A stretch of DNA of 64,000 bases. Source: Niallia endozanthoxylica. Its GTDB lineage: Bacteria > Bacillota > Bacilli > Bacillales > Cytobacillaceae. The translations under genes were made by a program, and so were the position numbers. The notes under the pieces are model-generated. The model was not told the origin of the DNA, ran no database searches, and saw only the letters and a list, made by a program, of their open reading frames with translations. The DNA lies in assembly GCF_008710145.1 (NCBI RefSeq), contig NZ_VYKL01000013.1, forward strand, positions 62,001 to 126,000. Reading direction: 5' to 3'. Of this stretch, positions 18,079 through 26,829 are shown piece after piece. Numbering within the stretch: position 1 is the first letter of the stretch; each line of letters opens with the position of its first letter.

Positions 18079-18146
18079 ATGGCTAACACCCTTTATTCAT
18101 AATTATTTGGACAAAAGACATGTATCTTCCTTGCCCAGTTTTTTAT

Positions 18147-18174
18147 TATTGTATGTGATAAATGAAGGAAGGTG
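18147..18174 (-). promoter_or_regulatory. Sigma-K-type promoter of gerPABCDEF
   Basis: On the minus strand, CACC (core AC at 18173-18172) and CATACAATA (18155-18147) match the sigma-K consensus (-35 mACm, -10 CATAnnnTA) with a 16-bp spacer. The B. subtilis gerP operon is known to be transcribed with sigma-K. Distance to the gerPA start is 68 bp. Confidence 0.75.
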
Positions 18175-18306
18175 CGTTCATTGCCCATGTTTTTTTGGAT
18201 GATAGGACGTAAATAAAGCACTGGCAGATCAATAGCCATATTAGTAGGTTTTTCCTTTTCTGTATGGTATGATAGGTTCGAGTTTTGATAGAGGAGGATT
18301 GTTAGT

Positions 18307-18660
18307 ATGACACATGCACATATTACAACATGGTTACTAGCATTGATTTTATTTTTCATAGCGATTGGACTGCAAAAAGCAGGAAGACAGCGAGGTTTAA
18401 AGATTGTTCAAATGATTTTACGTTTGTTCTATCTATTGATTATTGCTACAGGTGTCATGATGCTTTTAGATATGACAGCGATTAGTGCCATGCACTGGAT
18501 TAAGGCGATTCTTGGAATTGTTGTGATTGCTTTCTTTGAAATGGTTCTTGTTTTTACGGTGAAAGGAAAATCAACTGGAGCAGCCTGGATATTATTCGTC
18601 ATTGCATTTGTAGTTGTTGTTTACTTAGGATTAACCTTGCCTTTAGGATTTTATATTTAA
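18307..18660 (+). CDS. yisL: DUF1516 membrane protein YisL
   Basis: A 117-residue protein with four membrane segments (ITTWLLALILFFIAIG, ILRLFYLLIIATGVMML, WIKAILGIVVIAFFEMVLVF, WILFVIAFVVVVYLGL), matching the YisL family. GAGGAGG precedes the ATG. It is divergent from gerP and sits beside yisN and asnO as in B. subtilis. Function unknown. Confidence 0.85.
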   Translation: MTHAHITTWLLALILFFIAIGLQKAGRQRGLKIVQMILRLFYLLIIATGVMMLLDMTAISAMHWIKAILGIVVIAFFEMVLVFTVKGKSTGAAWILFVIAFVVVVYLGLTLPLGFYI

Positions 18661-18665
18661 GCAAA

Positions 18666-18698
18666 CAAAAAACTGCCACGAAGGGCAGTTTTTTTGTT
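18666..18698 (+). terminator. Rho-independent terminator of yisL
   Basis: AAAAACTGCC / GGGCAGTTTTTTT hairpin directly after the stop codon. Confidence 0.85.
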
Positions 18699-18701
18699 TT
18701 A

Positions 18702-18881
18702 AAAATAGGCTTTGTTGATTAACAAGGTTGCTTTTTCGCTACATCATCATACAGCAGCCATTCAGCTATGCTGGAAGGCGTGAGAAATGTCCATTTCTCA
18801 CGGATGAGTCAAAAATCAGGCTTAACAATATTGTTCGCTAACAAAGCTTACAGACAATCGTTGCTGTTTTCAGCCTATTTT
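18702..18881. repeat. Dispersed palindromic repeat, copy 1
   Basis: Bounded by perfect 10-bp inverted repeats AAAATAGGCT (18702-18711) and AGCCTATTTT (18872-18881). Inside, GTGAGAAATG and CATTTCTCAC form a hairpin, followed by GATGAGTCAAAAATC and a TTGTTCGCTAACAAAGCTT tail. The core at about 18776-18848 matches a second copy at 38544-38613 almost base for base. No coding capacity. The right end enters the last codons of yisN. It looks like a small non-autonomous element. Confidence 0.65.
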
Positions 18882-19430
18882 CTCAATAACCATCCTTTTG
18901 CCCGTGCTTAGGGTAAATTCAAAACGGTCACTTGTTGATTCAAAGTAGGTGAAATGATGATGAACACTGCAAATAGAATCACCGTTATCAAAAACGATAA
19001 AATTTACACCGCTTTTTTGTTTACTTTCATTGAGAAACGTTAATTGATTATAGCAATAAATACAATCGTAAATAGAAAATCCCATCGTATTTAAGCTGGT
19101 AATAAATTGATAAAAAGCATCATCATTGACTTCTTCTAGCAGCCTTTCTAATGAAAATACTAAATTCTTCCTTATTCTAACGGTATCCTGATCTTTTAAA
19201 TGAATGGTTTCATTGCCTTTTTGAACTCTTCCGTCCTTGCATAAAATTCCTTTACGCCACCTATTTAAACGGAATATTTCAATTTCCTCGTGAATCCAGA
19301 CATCTAATAGCGTCGCTTCCTCCGTTTCTTCATCGAAAAAGACCCACTGGTCGTTTATACATTCAATTGTTCCTTCTGTAAAGGCTCGTTGTTGGTACTC
19401 GATAAGTTTTGTACGCTGTTGTTTACTCAT
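18870..19430 (-). CDS. yisN: DUF2777 family protein YisN
   Basis: A 186-residue soluble protein of the YisN type, recognised by its position between yisL and asnO and by the overall sequence (HEEIEIFRLNRWRKGILCKDG, IHLKDQDTVRIRKNLVFSLE). It is rich in acidic and aromatic residues; no catalytic motif is seen. The ATG has GGAGGTC upstream, and the sequence TATACGGAGGT is repeated twice in tandem there. The last codons (IEKIG-stop) lie in the end of the repeat at 18702-18881, so the native C-terminus may have been replaced; B. subtilis YisN is, as I recall, longer. Function unknown. Confidence 0.7.
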   Translation of the reverse strand: MSKQQRTKLIEYQQRAFTEGTIECINDQWVFFDEETEEATLLDVWIHEEIEIFRLNRWRKGILCKDGRVQKGNETIHLKDQDTVRIRKNLVFSLERLLEEVNDDAFYQFITSLNTMGFSIYDCIYCYNQLTFLNESKQKSGVNFIVFDNGDSICSVHHHFTYFESTSDRFEFTLSTGKRMVIEKIG

Positions 19431-19799
19431 GATTTATAGACCTCCGTATAAAAACCTCCGTATATATATCCCTTGATGAAGGGATCATTTCATTTTCTTT
19501 CTCTATTAGTAGACATATTCTCCCTGTTTTAAACCCCAATTTTGTTTATTGGGACAAATAACCAAATTTATACTTTTACATAAAGTAAATAAAGAGAACA
19601 ATGCTTTAACTTTATGAATGAAGTTAAGCCTCCGGCGAGTCTTACGATTTTTTAAGGGTCATTTATCGAGGAAGCTCGACGACGGACAGGACGTCCTAGT
19701 CAAGCTAGACATGCGAATATGGTATTTGGACGCGTGATAAATCCGGACGCAAATTCGACGAGTGAATTTGATGGTTTCCGAAAAGAAAGGGTGAGCATG
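19431..19799. other. 369-bp intergenic region with a hairpin-rich asnO leader
   Basis: The yisN-proximal part is AT-rich and holds the yisN ribosome binding sites. From about 19630 the base composition changes to GC-richer sequence with consecutive short hairpins: CGAG-GAAG-CTCG (19667-19678), the palindrome AGGACGTCCT (19688-19697), CTAG-TCAAG-CTAG (19696-19708), ATTTG/CAAAT (19724-19754) and AAATTC/GAATTT (19751-19769). The asnO Shine-Dalgarno sequence follows at about 19785. It is not a T-box (no AGGGTGG motif). No protein is supported here. Confidence 0.5.
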
Positions 19800-21647
19800 A
19801 TGTGTGGAATAACGGGATGGGTGGATTATCAAAAGAATTTACAAAACCATAGTGCAGCCATTAGTAAGATGACGGAAACTTTGGCGAAGAGAGGACCGGA
19901 TGATACAAATATATGGACTCTTCTGCATGTTGGATTTGGACATAAACGGTTAGTCGTTGTAGACCCTGAGCGCGGTAAGCAACCGATGGTGAAAACAAAA
20001 CATGGTCATCAATACACCATTTGTTATAACGGTGAGCTTTACAACACAGAGGATATCCGAAAAGAACTGCTACTAAAAGGATATTCTTTCAACGGTCATT
20101 CTGATACAGAAGTTCTGTTAACTGCCTATATAGAATGGAAAGAAAAATGTGTAGATTATTTAAATGGGATATTTGCCTTTGCTGTTTGGGATGAGGAGAG
20201 GGATTTATTATTTATTGGCCGGGATCGGTTAGGTGTCAAACCATTGTTTTATTATGAAACAGCAACAGGGATTATTTTTGGTTCAGAATTAAAAGCGCTA
20301 TTAGCACACCCTGATGTACAGCCGGTGCTTGACCGAGAAGGATTGTCAGAAGTGTTTGGACTTGGCCCTTCCCGTTCACCTGGATCTGGTGTTTTTAAAG
20401 ACGTGAAGGAGTTAAGACCCGCTCATGCATTAACATTTTCGCGAAACGGGTTGAAGATTTGGCGGTATTGGAATGTGAAAAGTGAAGAGCATAAGGATTC
20501 CTTTGCTGAGACAGTTGAAAAAATCCGCTTTTTATTTACAGACGCTGTCACGAGGCAATTAGTTTCAGATGTACCTCTTTGTACGTTCCTTTCTGGCGGA
20601 CTTGATTCAAGTGCTATTACAGCCATAGCAGCGAATGTATTTCAAAAAGAAGGCAAAGGACAGCTCCATACGTATTCTATTGACTATGAGGGTAATGACG
20701 AGTTTTTCAAAGCAAATGAGTTCCAGCCTAATTCAGACGGCGCATTTATAAAAAAAATAAATGATACCTTTAACACTGTACATCATCACTGTGTGATTTC
20801 ACAAAAGGAACTTGCCGAATACCTGTATGAAGCTGTACATGTGCGTGATTTGCCGGGGATGGCAGATATTGATTCATCATTACTTTGGTTTTGTCGTGAA
20901 ATCAAGAAGGATTTTGTTGTTAGTCTCTCTGGGGAATGTGCGGATGAGATTTTTGGAGGATATCCGTGGTTTCATCGATTAGATGATCTGAGCAGAAAAG
21001 GATTTCCATGGATGCGGTCAATTGATGAAAGACAGGGCCTGCTAAAGAATGAATGGCAAAAGAAGTTAACACTTCAGGAATATTCAATTGAAAAGTATAA
21101 GGAAATGGTTGCTGAGACACCGTTGCTTGAAGGTGAAAGTAAGGAAGAGGCTAGAAGAAGAGAATTGTTTTATATCAATATGCTCTCTTTTATGACTACA
21201 TTACTTGATCGAAAAGACAGAATGAGTATGGGGGCAAGTCTGGAAGTTCGCGTTCCATTTGCTGATCACCGGTTAGTGGACTATATGTGGAATGTACCTT
21301 GGGATATGAAAATGACGGGAAACCGTGAGAAGGGGATATTACGTAAAGCATTGGAAGGTCTGCTTCCTGATGAGGTATTGTACCGGAAGAAAAGCCCTTA
21401 TCCGAAAACACATCATCCTCTTTACCGAAAAATAGTAAAAGGAATGCTGGAAAGTATTTTACAAAACAGGAGTACAGTTTTATATGAGTTTTTTGATGAA
21501 ACGAAGCTTAAGCAGATTGTTGAGTCAGAAGGAGCTTCCTTTAAGGAACCATGGTTTGGTCAATTGATGACAGGACCGCAGCTGCTAGCGCATCTTGTTC
21601 AAATTCATCATTGGTTCAATGATTATAAGATTAAGATTATAGACTGA
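19800..21647 (+). CDS. asnO: Asparagine synthase, glutamine-hydrolysing (AsnO)
   Basis: Converts aspartate, glutamine and ATP to asparagine. The class II glutaminase domain needs Cys at position 2, so the start is the ATG at 19800 immediately before TGTGGAATAACG (MCGITGW); an open frame upstream from 19719 is not coding. The glutaminase has CYNGELYNTEDIR; the synthetase domain has the PP-loop FLSGGLDSSAI and LDRKDRMSMGASLEVRVPFAD. 615 residues, like B. subtilis AsnO, which is linked to sporulation. AGAAAGGGTGAG is the ribosome binding site. The unusual structured leader is described separately. Confidence 0.92.
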   Translation: MCGITGWVDYQKNLQNHSAAISKMTETLAKRGPDDTNIWTLLHVGFGHKRLVVVDPERGKQPMVKTKHGHQYTICYNGELYNTEDIRKELLLKGYSFNGHSDTEVLLTAYIEWKEKCVDYLNGIFAFAVWDEERDLLFIGRDRLGVKPLFYYETATGIIFGSELKALLAHPDVQPVLDREGLSEVFGLGPSRSPGSGVFKDVKELRPAHALTFSRNGLKIWRYWNVKSEEHKDSFAETVEKIRFLFTDAVTRQLVSDVPLCTFLSGGLDSSAITAIAANVFQKEGKGQLHTYSIDYEGNDEFFKANEFQPNSDGAFIKKINDTFNTVHHHCVISQKELAEYLYEAVHVRDLPGMADIDSSLLWFCREIKKDFVVSLSGECADEIFGGYPWFHRLDDLSRKGFPWMRSIDERQGLLKNEWQKKLTLQEYSIEKYKEMVAETPLLEGESKEEARRRELFYINMLSFMTTLLDRKDRMSMGASLEVRVPFADHRLVDYMWNVPWDMKMTGNREKGILRKALEGLLPDEVLYRKKSPYPKTHHPLYRKIVKGMLESILQNRSTVLYEFFDETKLKQIVESEGASFKEPWFGQLMTGPQLLAHLVQIHHWFNDYKIKIID

Positions 21648-21665
21648 GTAGAAAAATTTTTTTAC

Positions 21666-21712
21666 GCGGTGTCTGGTATACAAAATACAAATTTAACCAG
21701 ACACCATTTATT
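21666..21712. terminator. Bidirectional terminator between asnO and the GH13 gene
   Basis: Perfect 10-bp stem GGTGTCTGGT (21668-21677) / ACCAGACACC (21696-21705) with an 18-base AT-rich loop, between two convergent genes. A T-run precedes it; downstream the sequence is AT-rich but without a long T-run. Confidence 0.6.
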
Positions 21713-23479
21713 CTATGGTGAACCTTCTTGGAATTGTAAAATGGATGCATCATATGGTTTTATTACTGCAATTAATTCCTCAGACTCCATCATATATTCT
21801 TGATTTAGTAACAAATCTATTATTTTTCGTCCTTTTAATGAAAAAGGCAGCGTGACTTTTAATTCCTCTGAAGATGGATTAAGAATAATTAAGCACTTGC
21901 AGTCTTTATTCTCTTTTACATAAGCAATTCCGTTCTCAATAGGAAGAAAAAATAATTTACCGTTATTCGCTAATAAAGGCTCTGTTTTTCTAAGTTGGAT
22001 CAGCCGTTTTATGTGAGCCAATAATTCATGATTTTGCTGTTTTTCATCCCATATCATACAGCGTCTACAGCCGGGATCCATCCCTCCTGATAAGCCAATT
22101 TCGTCTCCATAGTAAAGGCATGGTGTACCAATAAATGTAAATAAAAACGTATATATTAGCTTTGCTTTTTCTACATTCCCATCACATTCAGTTAATAATC
22201 TGGGTGTATCATGGCTGCCGACAAGATTGAATAACGTTTCGTTAACTGTATCAGGATATTGCATCATAACGGTTGTCATTTGCTCTCTAAATTCACTTGC
22301 AGAAAGCATCCCTTTAGCAAAAAAGTGAATGGCCTTTGTTAAAAACGGGTAATTCATGACCGAATCAAACTGATCGCCTCTAAGCCAAGCTATACTGTCA
22401 TGCCAAATTTCACCCAGGATAAAAAGCTCAGGCTTAATGGATTTAACCTCTTTACGAAATTCTCGCCAAAAGGCATGGTCAATTTCGTTGGCAACATCAA
22501 GTCTCCATCCGTCAATATCAAACTCTTTAACCCAGTAGCGTCCTACATCGAGCAAATAGTTTTTTACTTCTTTATTTTGAGTATTTAGCTTTGGCATTGT
22601 TTCGACAAAGGAAAAAGTGGCATAGTTCGGCCTTTCACCGCCATTTAACGGGAACTGATTCGTATAAAACCAATCTTTATAACGAGACTTTTCTCCGTTT
22701 TTCCATACATCTTGAAAAGGCGGGAAATAAAAACCGCTATGATTGAATACAGCATCAAGCATGATACGAATTCCTTTAGCATGGCATGCATCTACAAGTT
22801 GTTTAAAGCTTTGTTTATCACCGAATTGCGGGTCAATTTCAAAATAATCAATTGTATCATATTTATGATTGGAGCGTGCTTTAAAAATCGGTGTCAAATA
22901 GATTCCATTTATCCCTAATTCTTTTAAATAATCGAGCTTTTGGATAATTCCCAAAAAGTCACCGCCAAAAAAGTTTGCAGCTGTTGGTTCCTCGCTCCCC
23001 CATGGTTTTGTTTCAGAAGGATTCAGGCTAGGATTTCCATTTGCAAAACGTTCAGGAAATATTTGATACCAAACTGTGTCCCGAACCCAATCTGGTGCAC
23101 GGAATACTTCATTCGTATGTAAATAGGGAAAGCAAAAATACTGATTGGGGTCCTCGGGTGGTTCCGTGAAATAACCTTTTTCAGTAAAAATAAACCTATC
23201 GCTGTCTCCTTGTATGTGGAATCCGTAGCGTAACCGTCGATAGGGAGGTGAAACCTCAGCCTGCCAGTAATCAAATAAAGCATCTGTTCCAATACGGGTT
23301 AGAGGGGTAGTTCTTGTCATCCATTTATTTTTGTTCCACTCATACTGATCGCCATAAATCAGTTCAATTAATGATACATTGCCCTTTTTTGTTTGAATTC
23401 TTATATGCAGCGTATCTCTTTGAAAAGGATAGGCATATTGATCGGTTGGACGGTGAAAAATGGAAGCTCGCTCAATCAT
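21713..23479 (-). CDS. Glycoside hydrolase family 13 enzyme (cyclomaltodextrinase/neopullulanase type)
   Basis: A 588-residue cytoplasmic enzyme (no signal peptide). The N-terminal ~120 residues form the beta-sandwich N-domain of the neopullulanase subfamily, followed by the (beta/alpha)8 domain from WVRDTVWYQIFPERFANG. All catalytic regions are intact: DAVFNHSG (region I), GWRLDVANE with the nucleophile Asp (II), ILGEIWHD with the acid/base Glu (III) and LVGSHDTPR (IV). It likely cleaves maltodextrins or cyclodextrins in the cell. GGGAAGG precedes the ATG. It is divergent from the membrane-bound GH13 homologue at 23698. Confidence 0.88.
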   Translation of the reverse strand: MIERASIFHRPTDQYAYPFQRDTLHIRIQTKKGNVSLIELIYGDQYEWNKNKWMTRTTPLTRIGTDALFDYWQAEVSPPYRRLRYGFHIQGDSDRFIFTEKGYFTEPPEDPNQYFCFPYLHTNEVFRAPDWVRDTVWYQIFPERFANGNPSLNPSETKPWGSEEPTAANFFGGDFLGIIQKLDYLKELGINGIYLTPIFKARSNHKYDTIDYFEIDPQFGDKQSFKQLVDACHAKGIRIMLDAVFNHSGFYFPPFQDVWKNGEKSRYKDWFYTNQFPLNGGERPNYATFSFVETMPKLNTQNKEVKNYLLDVGRYWVKEFDIDGWRLDVANEIDHAFWREFRKEVKSIKPELFILGEIWHDSIAWLRGDQFDSVMNYPFLTKAIHFFAKGMLSASEFREQMTTVMMQYPDTVNETLFNLVGSHDTPRLLTECDGNVEKAKLIYTFLFTFIGTPCLYYGDEIGLSGGMDPGCRRCMIWDEKQQNHELLAHIKRLIQLRKTEPLLANNGKLFFLPIENGIAYVKENKDCKCLIILNPSSEELKVTLPFSLKGRKIIDLLLNQEYMMESEELIAVIKPYDASILQFQEGSP

Positions 23480-23697
23480 CGAAATACCTTCCCTTCTTTA
23501 GAATATTGTTTATAGGGTATCCCGTTATGAATTAAAATTTACGCCTCCCATAAGTTTATTATGATACATGGTTAAAATGAATATTTGAAATTTTTCAAAA
23601 TAACATTGTTTTTCGTTGACGGTCATACAGCCAAAAGGATAATCTTAATAGAGCAAGGAAAAAGCTTTTTTATGATAATTAAGGGGGAGAATGGAAG

Positions 23698-25185
23698 ATG
23701 AAAAAATGGGTTCTTATGCTCATAATCATCTCATTATTTTTTGTAAGTGTCCTGCCGGCAACAGCCGCTCCAAAAGAGAACCGTAAATGGCAGGATGAAA
23801 GCGTTTATTTAATCATGGTTGACCGCTTTAATAATGGGGATCAGAGCAATGATGAAGATGTTGAAATAAATAATCCCGAAGGTTACCACGGAGGTGATTT
23901 TCAAGGTGTAATTAATCAATTAGATTACATAAAGGATATGGGATTTACTGCTGTATCACTTACACCTGTTTTTGATAATACAGCCGGAGGATACCATGGG
24001 TATTGGGTGAACGACTTTTACAAAACGGACGAGCATTTTGGATCGCTTGACTTATTCAAGAAGCTGGTAAAAGAAGCACATAAGAGGGATATGAAAGTGA
24101 TTCTTGAATTCGAAGTCAATCATGTAGGGGCCGATCATGATTGGTTAAAGGATGAGGAGAAAAAGAATTGGTTCCGAACAGATCCAGTTCAAGAAAAAGG
24201 TCTTCCATTATTAAATCAAGATAATAAAGAGGTAAAGAAATATTTAATTAATGCAGCAAAATGGTGGATTGAAGAAACAAATATTGATGGTTATCAGATT
24301 CAATTATTGGAGGATACATCTGCTGCCTTTCTAAGCGAATTTGTAAAAGAAGTGAAAGCAGTAAAAGAGGATTTCTATCTAGGTGGAGAAGCAAAAAATG
24401 CCGATGTAGAACAAATGACCGCATTCTTGGAGAATGGAGGGGACAGCATCACCGATTACACAATGGCGGCTGAGTTAAGAGAGTTATTTTCTGAACCAAA
24501 TCAGTCGTTTTCACCTCTTTTTGCTAGGCTAGCACAGAATGAAACCATGTATCCAGAAATAGATTTAATAGGGACTTTTATAGATAATCAACATACTGTT
24601 CGTTTTACAAGTAATATGGTAGAGAAAAATGAGCATCCTGGACCGCGCTGGAAGCAGGCGCTTACGTTTCTCTTTACAACGCCTGGGATTCCATTCGTAT
24701 ACTATGGAAGTGAAATCGCGTTGAATGGCGGTGAGGAGCCAGATAACCGTAAGCAAATGAATTTCCGCACTGATCAAGAAATCGTCGATTATATAAAACA
24801 GATAGGAAGTCTGCGTTCAGATTTGCCTTCATTAACCAGAGGAAAAATGGATGTATTGTACGAGAAGGATGGGATGGCTGTATACAAACGTGTTTATAAT
24901 GAAGAAACGACTCTCATTGCTATTAACAATACCACCGAAACAAAAAACGTTACCCTCTCAGCTAAAGAACTGGCTGCTGACAAGGAATTAAGGGGTATGC
25001 TAAACAATGATTTAGTCCGAAGTGATGAAGATCAATATCATATCACAATTGACCGTGATGAGTCTGAAATATACCTGCTAAGAGATAAAACAGGCATCAA
25101 CTATTCTTATTTTATTGCACTGGGAGCAGTGTTGGCTGCCTTTTTCGTTTTTCTCCGTCTTGTCATAAAAAGATCACGTAAATAG
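23698..25185 (+). CDS. Membrane-anchored alpha-amylase-like protein lacking catalytic residues
   Basis: A 495-residue protein with a signal peptide (LMLIIISLFFVSVLPATAAP), a GH13 domain beginning WQDESVYLIMVDRFNNGD, and a C-terminal membrane segment (YFIALGAVLAAFFVFL) with basic tail. The fold is well kept, but catalytic positions are not: region I has E137-F-E-V-N-H instead of D-x-x-x-N-H; region II has G-Y-Q200-I-Q202 instead of G-Y-R-L-D, losing the Arg and the nucleophile Asp; region IV has D-N-Q298-H299 instead of D-N-H-D. Only the region III Glu (E231) remains. It should not act as a glycosidase by the standard mechanism and may bind carbohydrate. AAGGGGGAG precedes the ATG. The frame is intact. 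Confidence 0.85.
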   Translation: MKKWVLMLIIISLFFVSVLPATAAPKENRKWQDESVYLIMVDRFNNGDQSNDEDVEINNPEGYHGGDFQGVINQLDYIKDMGFTAVSLTPVFDNTAGGYHGYWVNDFYKTDEHFGSLDLFKKLVKEAHKRDMKVILEFEVNHVGADHDWLKDEEKKNWFRTDPVQEKGLPLLNQDNKEVKKYLINAAKWWIEETNIDGYQIQLLEDTSAAFLSEFVKEVKAVKEDFYLGGEAKNADVEQMTAFLENGGDSITDYTMAAELRELFSEPNQSFSPLFARLAQNETMYPEIDLIGTFIDNQHTVRFTSNMVEKNEHPGPRWKQALTFLFTTPGIPFVYYGSEIALNGGEEPDNRKQMNFRTDQEIVDYIKQIGSLRSDLPSLTRGKMDVLYEKDGMAVYKRVYNEETTLIAINNTTETKNVTLSAKELAADKELRGMLNNDLVRSDEDQYHITIDRDESEIYLLRDKTGINYSYFIALGAVLAAFFVFLRLVIKRSRK

Positions 25186-25190
25186 CCAAT

Positions 25191-25223
25191 AAAAAAAGCG
25201 AGGTCCATGACTTCGCTTTTTTT
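25191..25223 (+). terminator. Bidirectional terminator between amylase-like and SDR genes
   Basis: AAAAAAAGCGA and TCGCTTTTTTT form a stem (inner GGTC/GACT partly paired) with A-run and T-run on the two sides, between convergent genes. Confidence 0.8.
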
Positions 25224-25242
25224 AATATCCAGTTAACATTTC

Positions 25243-26103
25243 TTATCCGTTAACGATTGTGCCACCGTTGATATGTATTATCTGCCCGCTTACATAGGCG
25301 GAATCATCACTGGCAAGGTAAACATAACCTGGAGCGAGTTCAAATGGCTGGCCTGCCCGGCCTAGCGGCGTGTCGCTTCCAAACACAGCTACTTGATCGT
25401 CTGGGAAGGTGGAGGGGATTAATGGTGTCCAAATAGGTCCTGGAGCGACTCCGTTAACGCGTATTCCCTGAGCAGCAAGTGATTGTGCTAAAGATCTTGT
25501 AAAAGTGACGACCGCTCCCTTCGCTGCAGAATAATCGAGCAGCTGTTCATTCCCTTTATAGGCTGTAATTGACGCAGTATTTATGACAGAACTTCCTTTT
25601 TGTAGATGTGGAAGAGCTGCTTTAGTTAGATAAAAGAAAGAGAAAATATTGGTTTTAAATGTCCTTTCTAATTGCTGCGAGGTAATATCCAACAGACTTT
25701 TTTGCGGATGCTGTTCAGCGGCATTATTGACAAGGATATCAATTTTTCCAAATTGGTCAACCGTTTTCTTTATAACTTGCTGACAGAAAGACTCTTCACC
25801 CACATCTCCGGCTATCAGTAGGCATGTCTTATTTTCATCTTCAATAAGTCTCTTCGTTTCTTCTGCATCCTGGTGTTCATCTAAATAAACGATGACAACA
25901 TCTGCACCTTCTTTAGCAAAGTAAATTGCAACTGATTTCCCAATTCCACTGTCGCCCCCAGTAATAACTGCAACTTTATTGGCTAATTTACCAGAGCCCT
26001 GATATTTGGGGTCAACTGAGATTGGCTTAGGATCCATTTCAGTTTCTATCCCTGGCTGTCTATCCTGATGCTGTGGAGGAAATACCTTCTTTTTTTGACT
26101 CAT
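25243..26103 (-). CDS. SDR family oxidoreductase
   Basis: A 286-residue short-chain dehydrogenase of the group with a ~40-residue N-terminal extension (QKKKVFPPQHQDRQPGIE), as in B. subtilis YhdF, YhxC and YdaD. The cofactor motif ITGGDSGIGKSVA, NNAAEQHPQ, the catalytic Ser in NTASITAYKG and YSAAKG (Tyr/Lys) are intact, and PGPIWTPLIPS follows. It probably reduces or oxidises an NAD(P)-linked alcohol; the substrate is not known. AGGAGGTC precedes the ATG. A weak sporulation-type -10 (CATACTA) lies upstream, without a convincing -35. Confidence 0.85.
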   Translation of the reverse strand: MSQKKKVFPPQHQDRQPGIETEMDPKPISVDPKYQGSGKLANKVAVITGGDSGIGKSVAIYFAKEGADVVIVYLDEHQDAEETKRLIEDENKTCLLIAGDVGEESFCQQVIKKTVDQFGKIDILVNNAAEQHPQKSLLDITSQQLERTFKTNIFSFFYLTKAALPHLQKGSSVINTASITAYKGNEQLLDYSAAKGAVVTFTRSLAQSLAAQGIRVNGVAPGPIWTPLIPSTFPDDQVAVFGSDTPLGRAGQPFELAPGYVYLASDDSAYVSGQIIHINGGTIVNG

Positions 26104-26181
26104 GAATGACCTCCTAAAGATATCTAATCATTTGATATTTTAGTATGATAGAAAACAGTGGAGATTATTTATTGAATCATA

Positions 26182-26213
26182 TAAAAAAGAGGACGGAAAA
26201 ATCCATCCTCTTA
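26182..26213 (-). terminator. Rho-independent terminator of yajQ
   Basis: On the minus strand AAGAGGATGGA, loop TTTT, TCCGTCCTCTT with one mismatch is followed by TTTTTAT, ending the YajQ transcript ahead of the SDR gene. Confidence 0.8.
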
Positions 26214-26215
26214 CT

Positions 26216-26707
26216 TTAACGATAGTTAACAAATTGAACATCAATAGTTAAATCCGCTTCTTTGACAGCCTGAATAATCTTTTGCAGATCATCACGGCTT
26301 TTTGCTGTAACACGAATTTGATCATCTTGAATCTGGCTTTTGACCTTAAGACCACTGTTTTTAATGATGGTATTAATCTTCTTTGCATTCTCTTTATCAA
26401 TACCTTGAATCAGCTTTGCCCTCTGTCTGACTGTCCCGCCACTTGCTTTCTCGATTTTTCCATAATCAAGATTTTTGACGGGTACACCTCGTTTAAATAA
26501 TTTACTAAATAGAACATCCTTAACCTGATCTAATTTGTATTCATCATCTGAAATAAGTACCAGTTCTTCTTTGTCGAGTGAAATATCACTTTTGCTTCCT
26601 TTAAAATCGTAGCGGGTTTGGATTTCCTTTAATGCGATTTGAATGGCATTCTGCACTTCTGAAAAATCAACGTCCGACACGATATCAAATGAACTATCTT
26701 TAGCCAT
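26216..26707 (-). CDS. yitK: YajQ-family nucleotide-binding protein (YitK)
   Basis: A 163-residue protein of the UPF0234/YajQ family, starting [21 protein letters not shown] and carrying the family block [18 protein letters not shown] and the C-terminal [19 protein letters not shown]. Some Gram-negative members bind cyclic di-GMP; the role in bacilli is not settled. TGGAGGTA precedes the ATG. In B. subtilis yitK and yitL are neighbours, as here with cvfB. Confidence 0.88.
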   Translation of the reverse strand: MAKDSSFDIVSDVDFSEVQNAIQIALKEIQTRYDFKGSKSDISLDKEELVLISDDEYKLDQVKDVLFSKLFKRGVPVKNLDYGKIEKASGGTVRQRAKLIQGIDKENAKKINTIIKNSGLKVKSQIQDDQIRVTAKSRDDLQKIIQAVKEADLTIDVQFVNYR

Positions 26708-26829
26708 ACAATACCTCCATCAAAACAGTTTTCGTTCACATCTATTATGGGAAGAAGTTTCCCTTTACAGTTCAATTATAGTAAAATATAGCAGTTGATA
26801 CAACTATAGGTAGACGGACATATTTTTTA

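Noticed and set aside
19719..19799. N-terminal extension of AsnO of 27 residues
   Set aside because: The glutaminase needs Cys directly after the initiator Met; the ribosome binding site precedes 19800. The extension runs through the hairpin-rich leader.
26104..26160. Sigma-G or sigma-B promoter for the SDR gene
   Set aside because: CATACTA resembles a sigma-G -10 but no fitting -35 was found at 17-18 bp, and no GTTT-N13-GGGWAW pattern is present.
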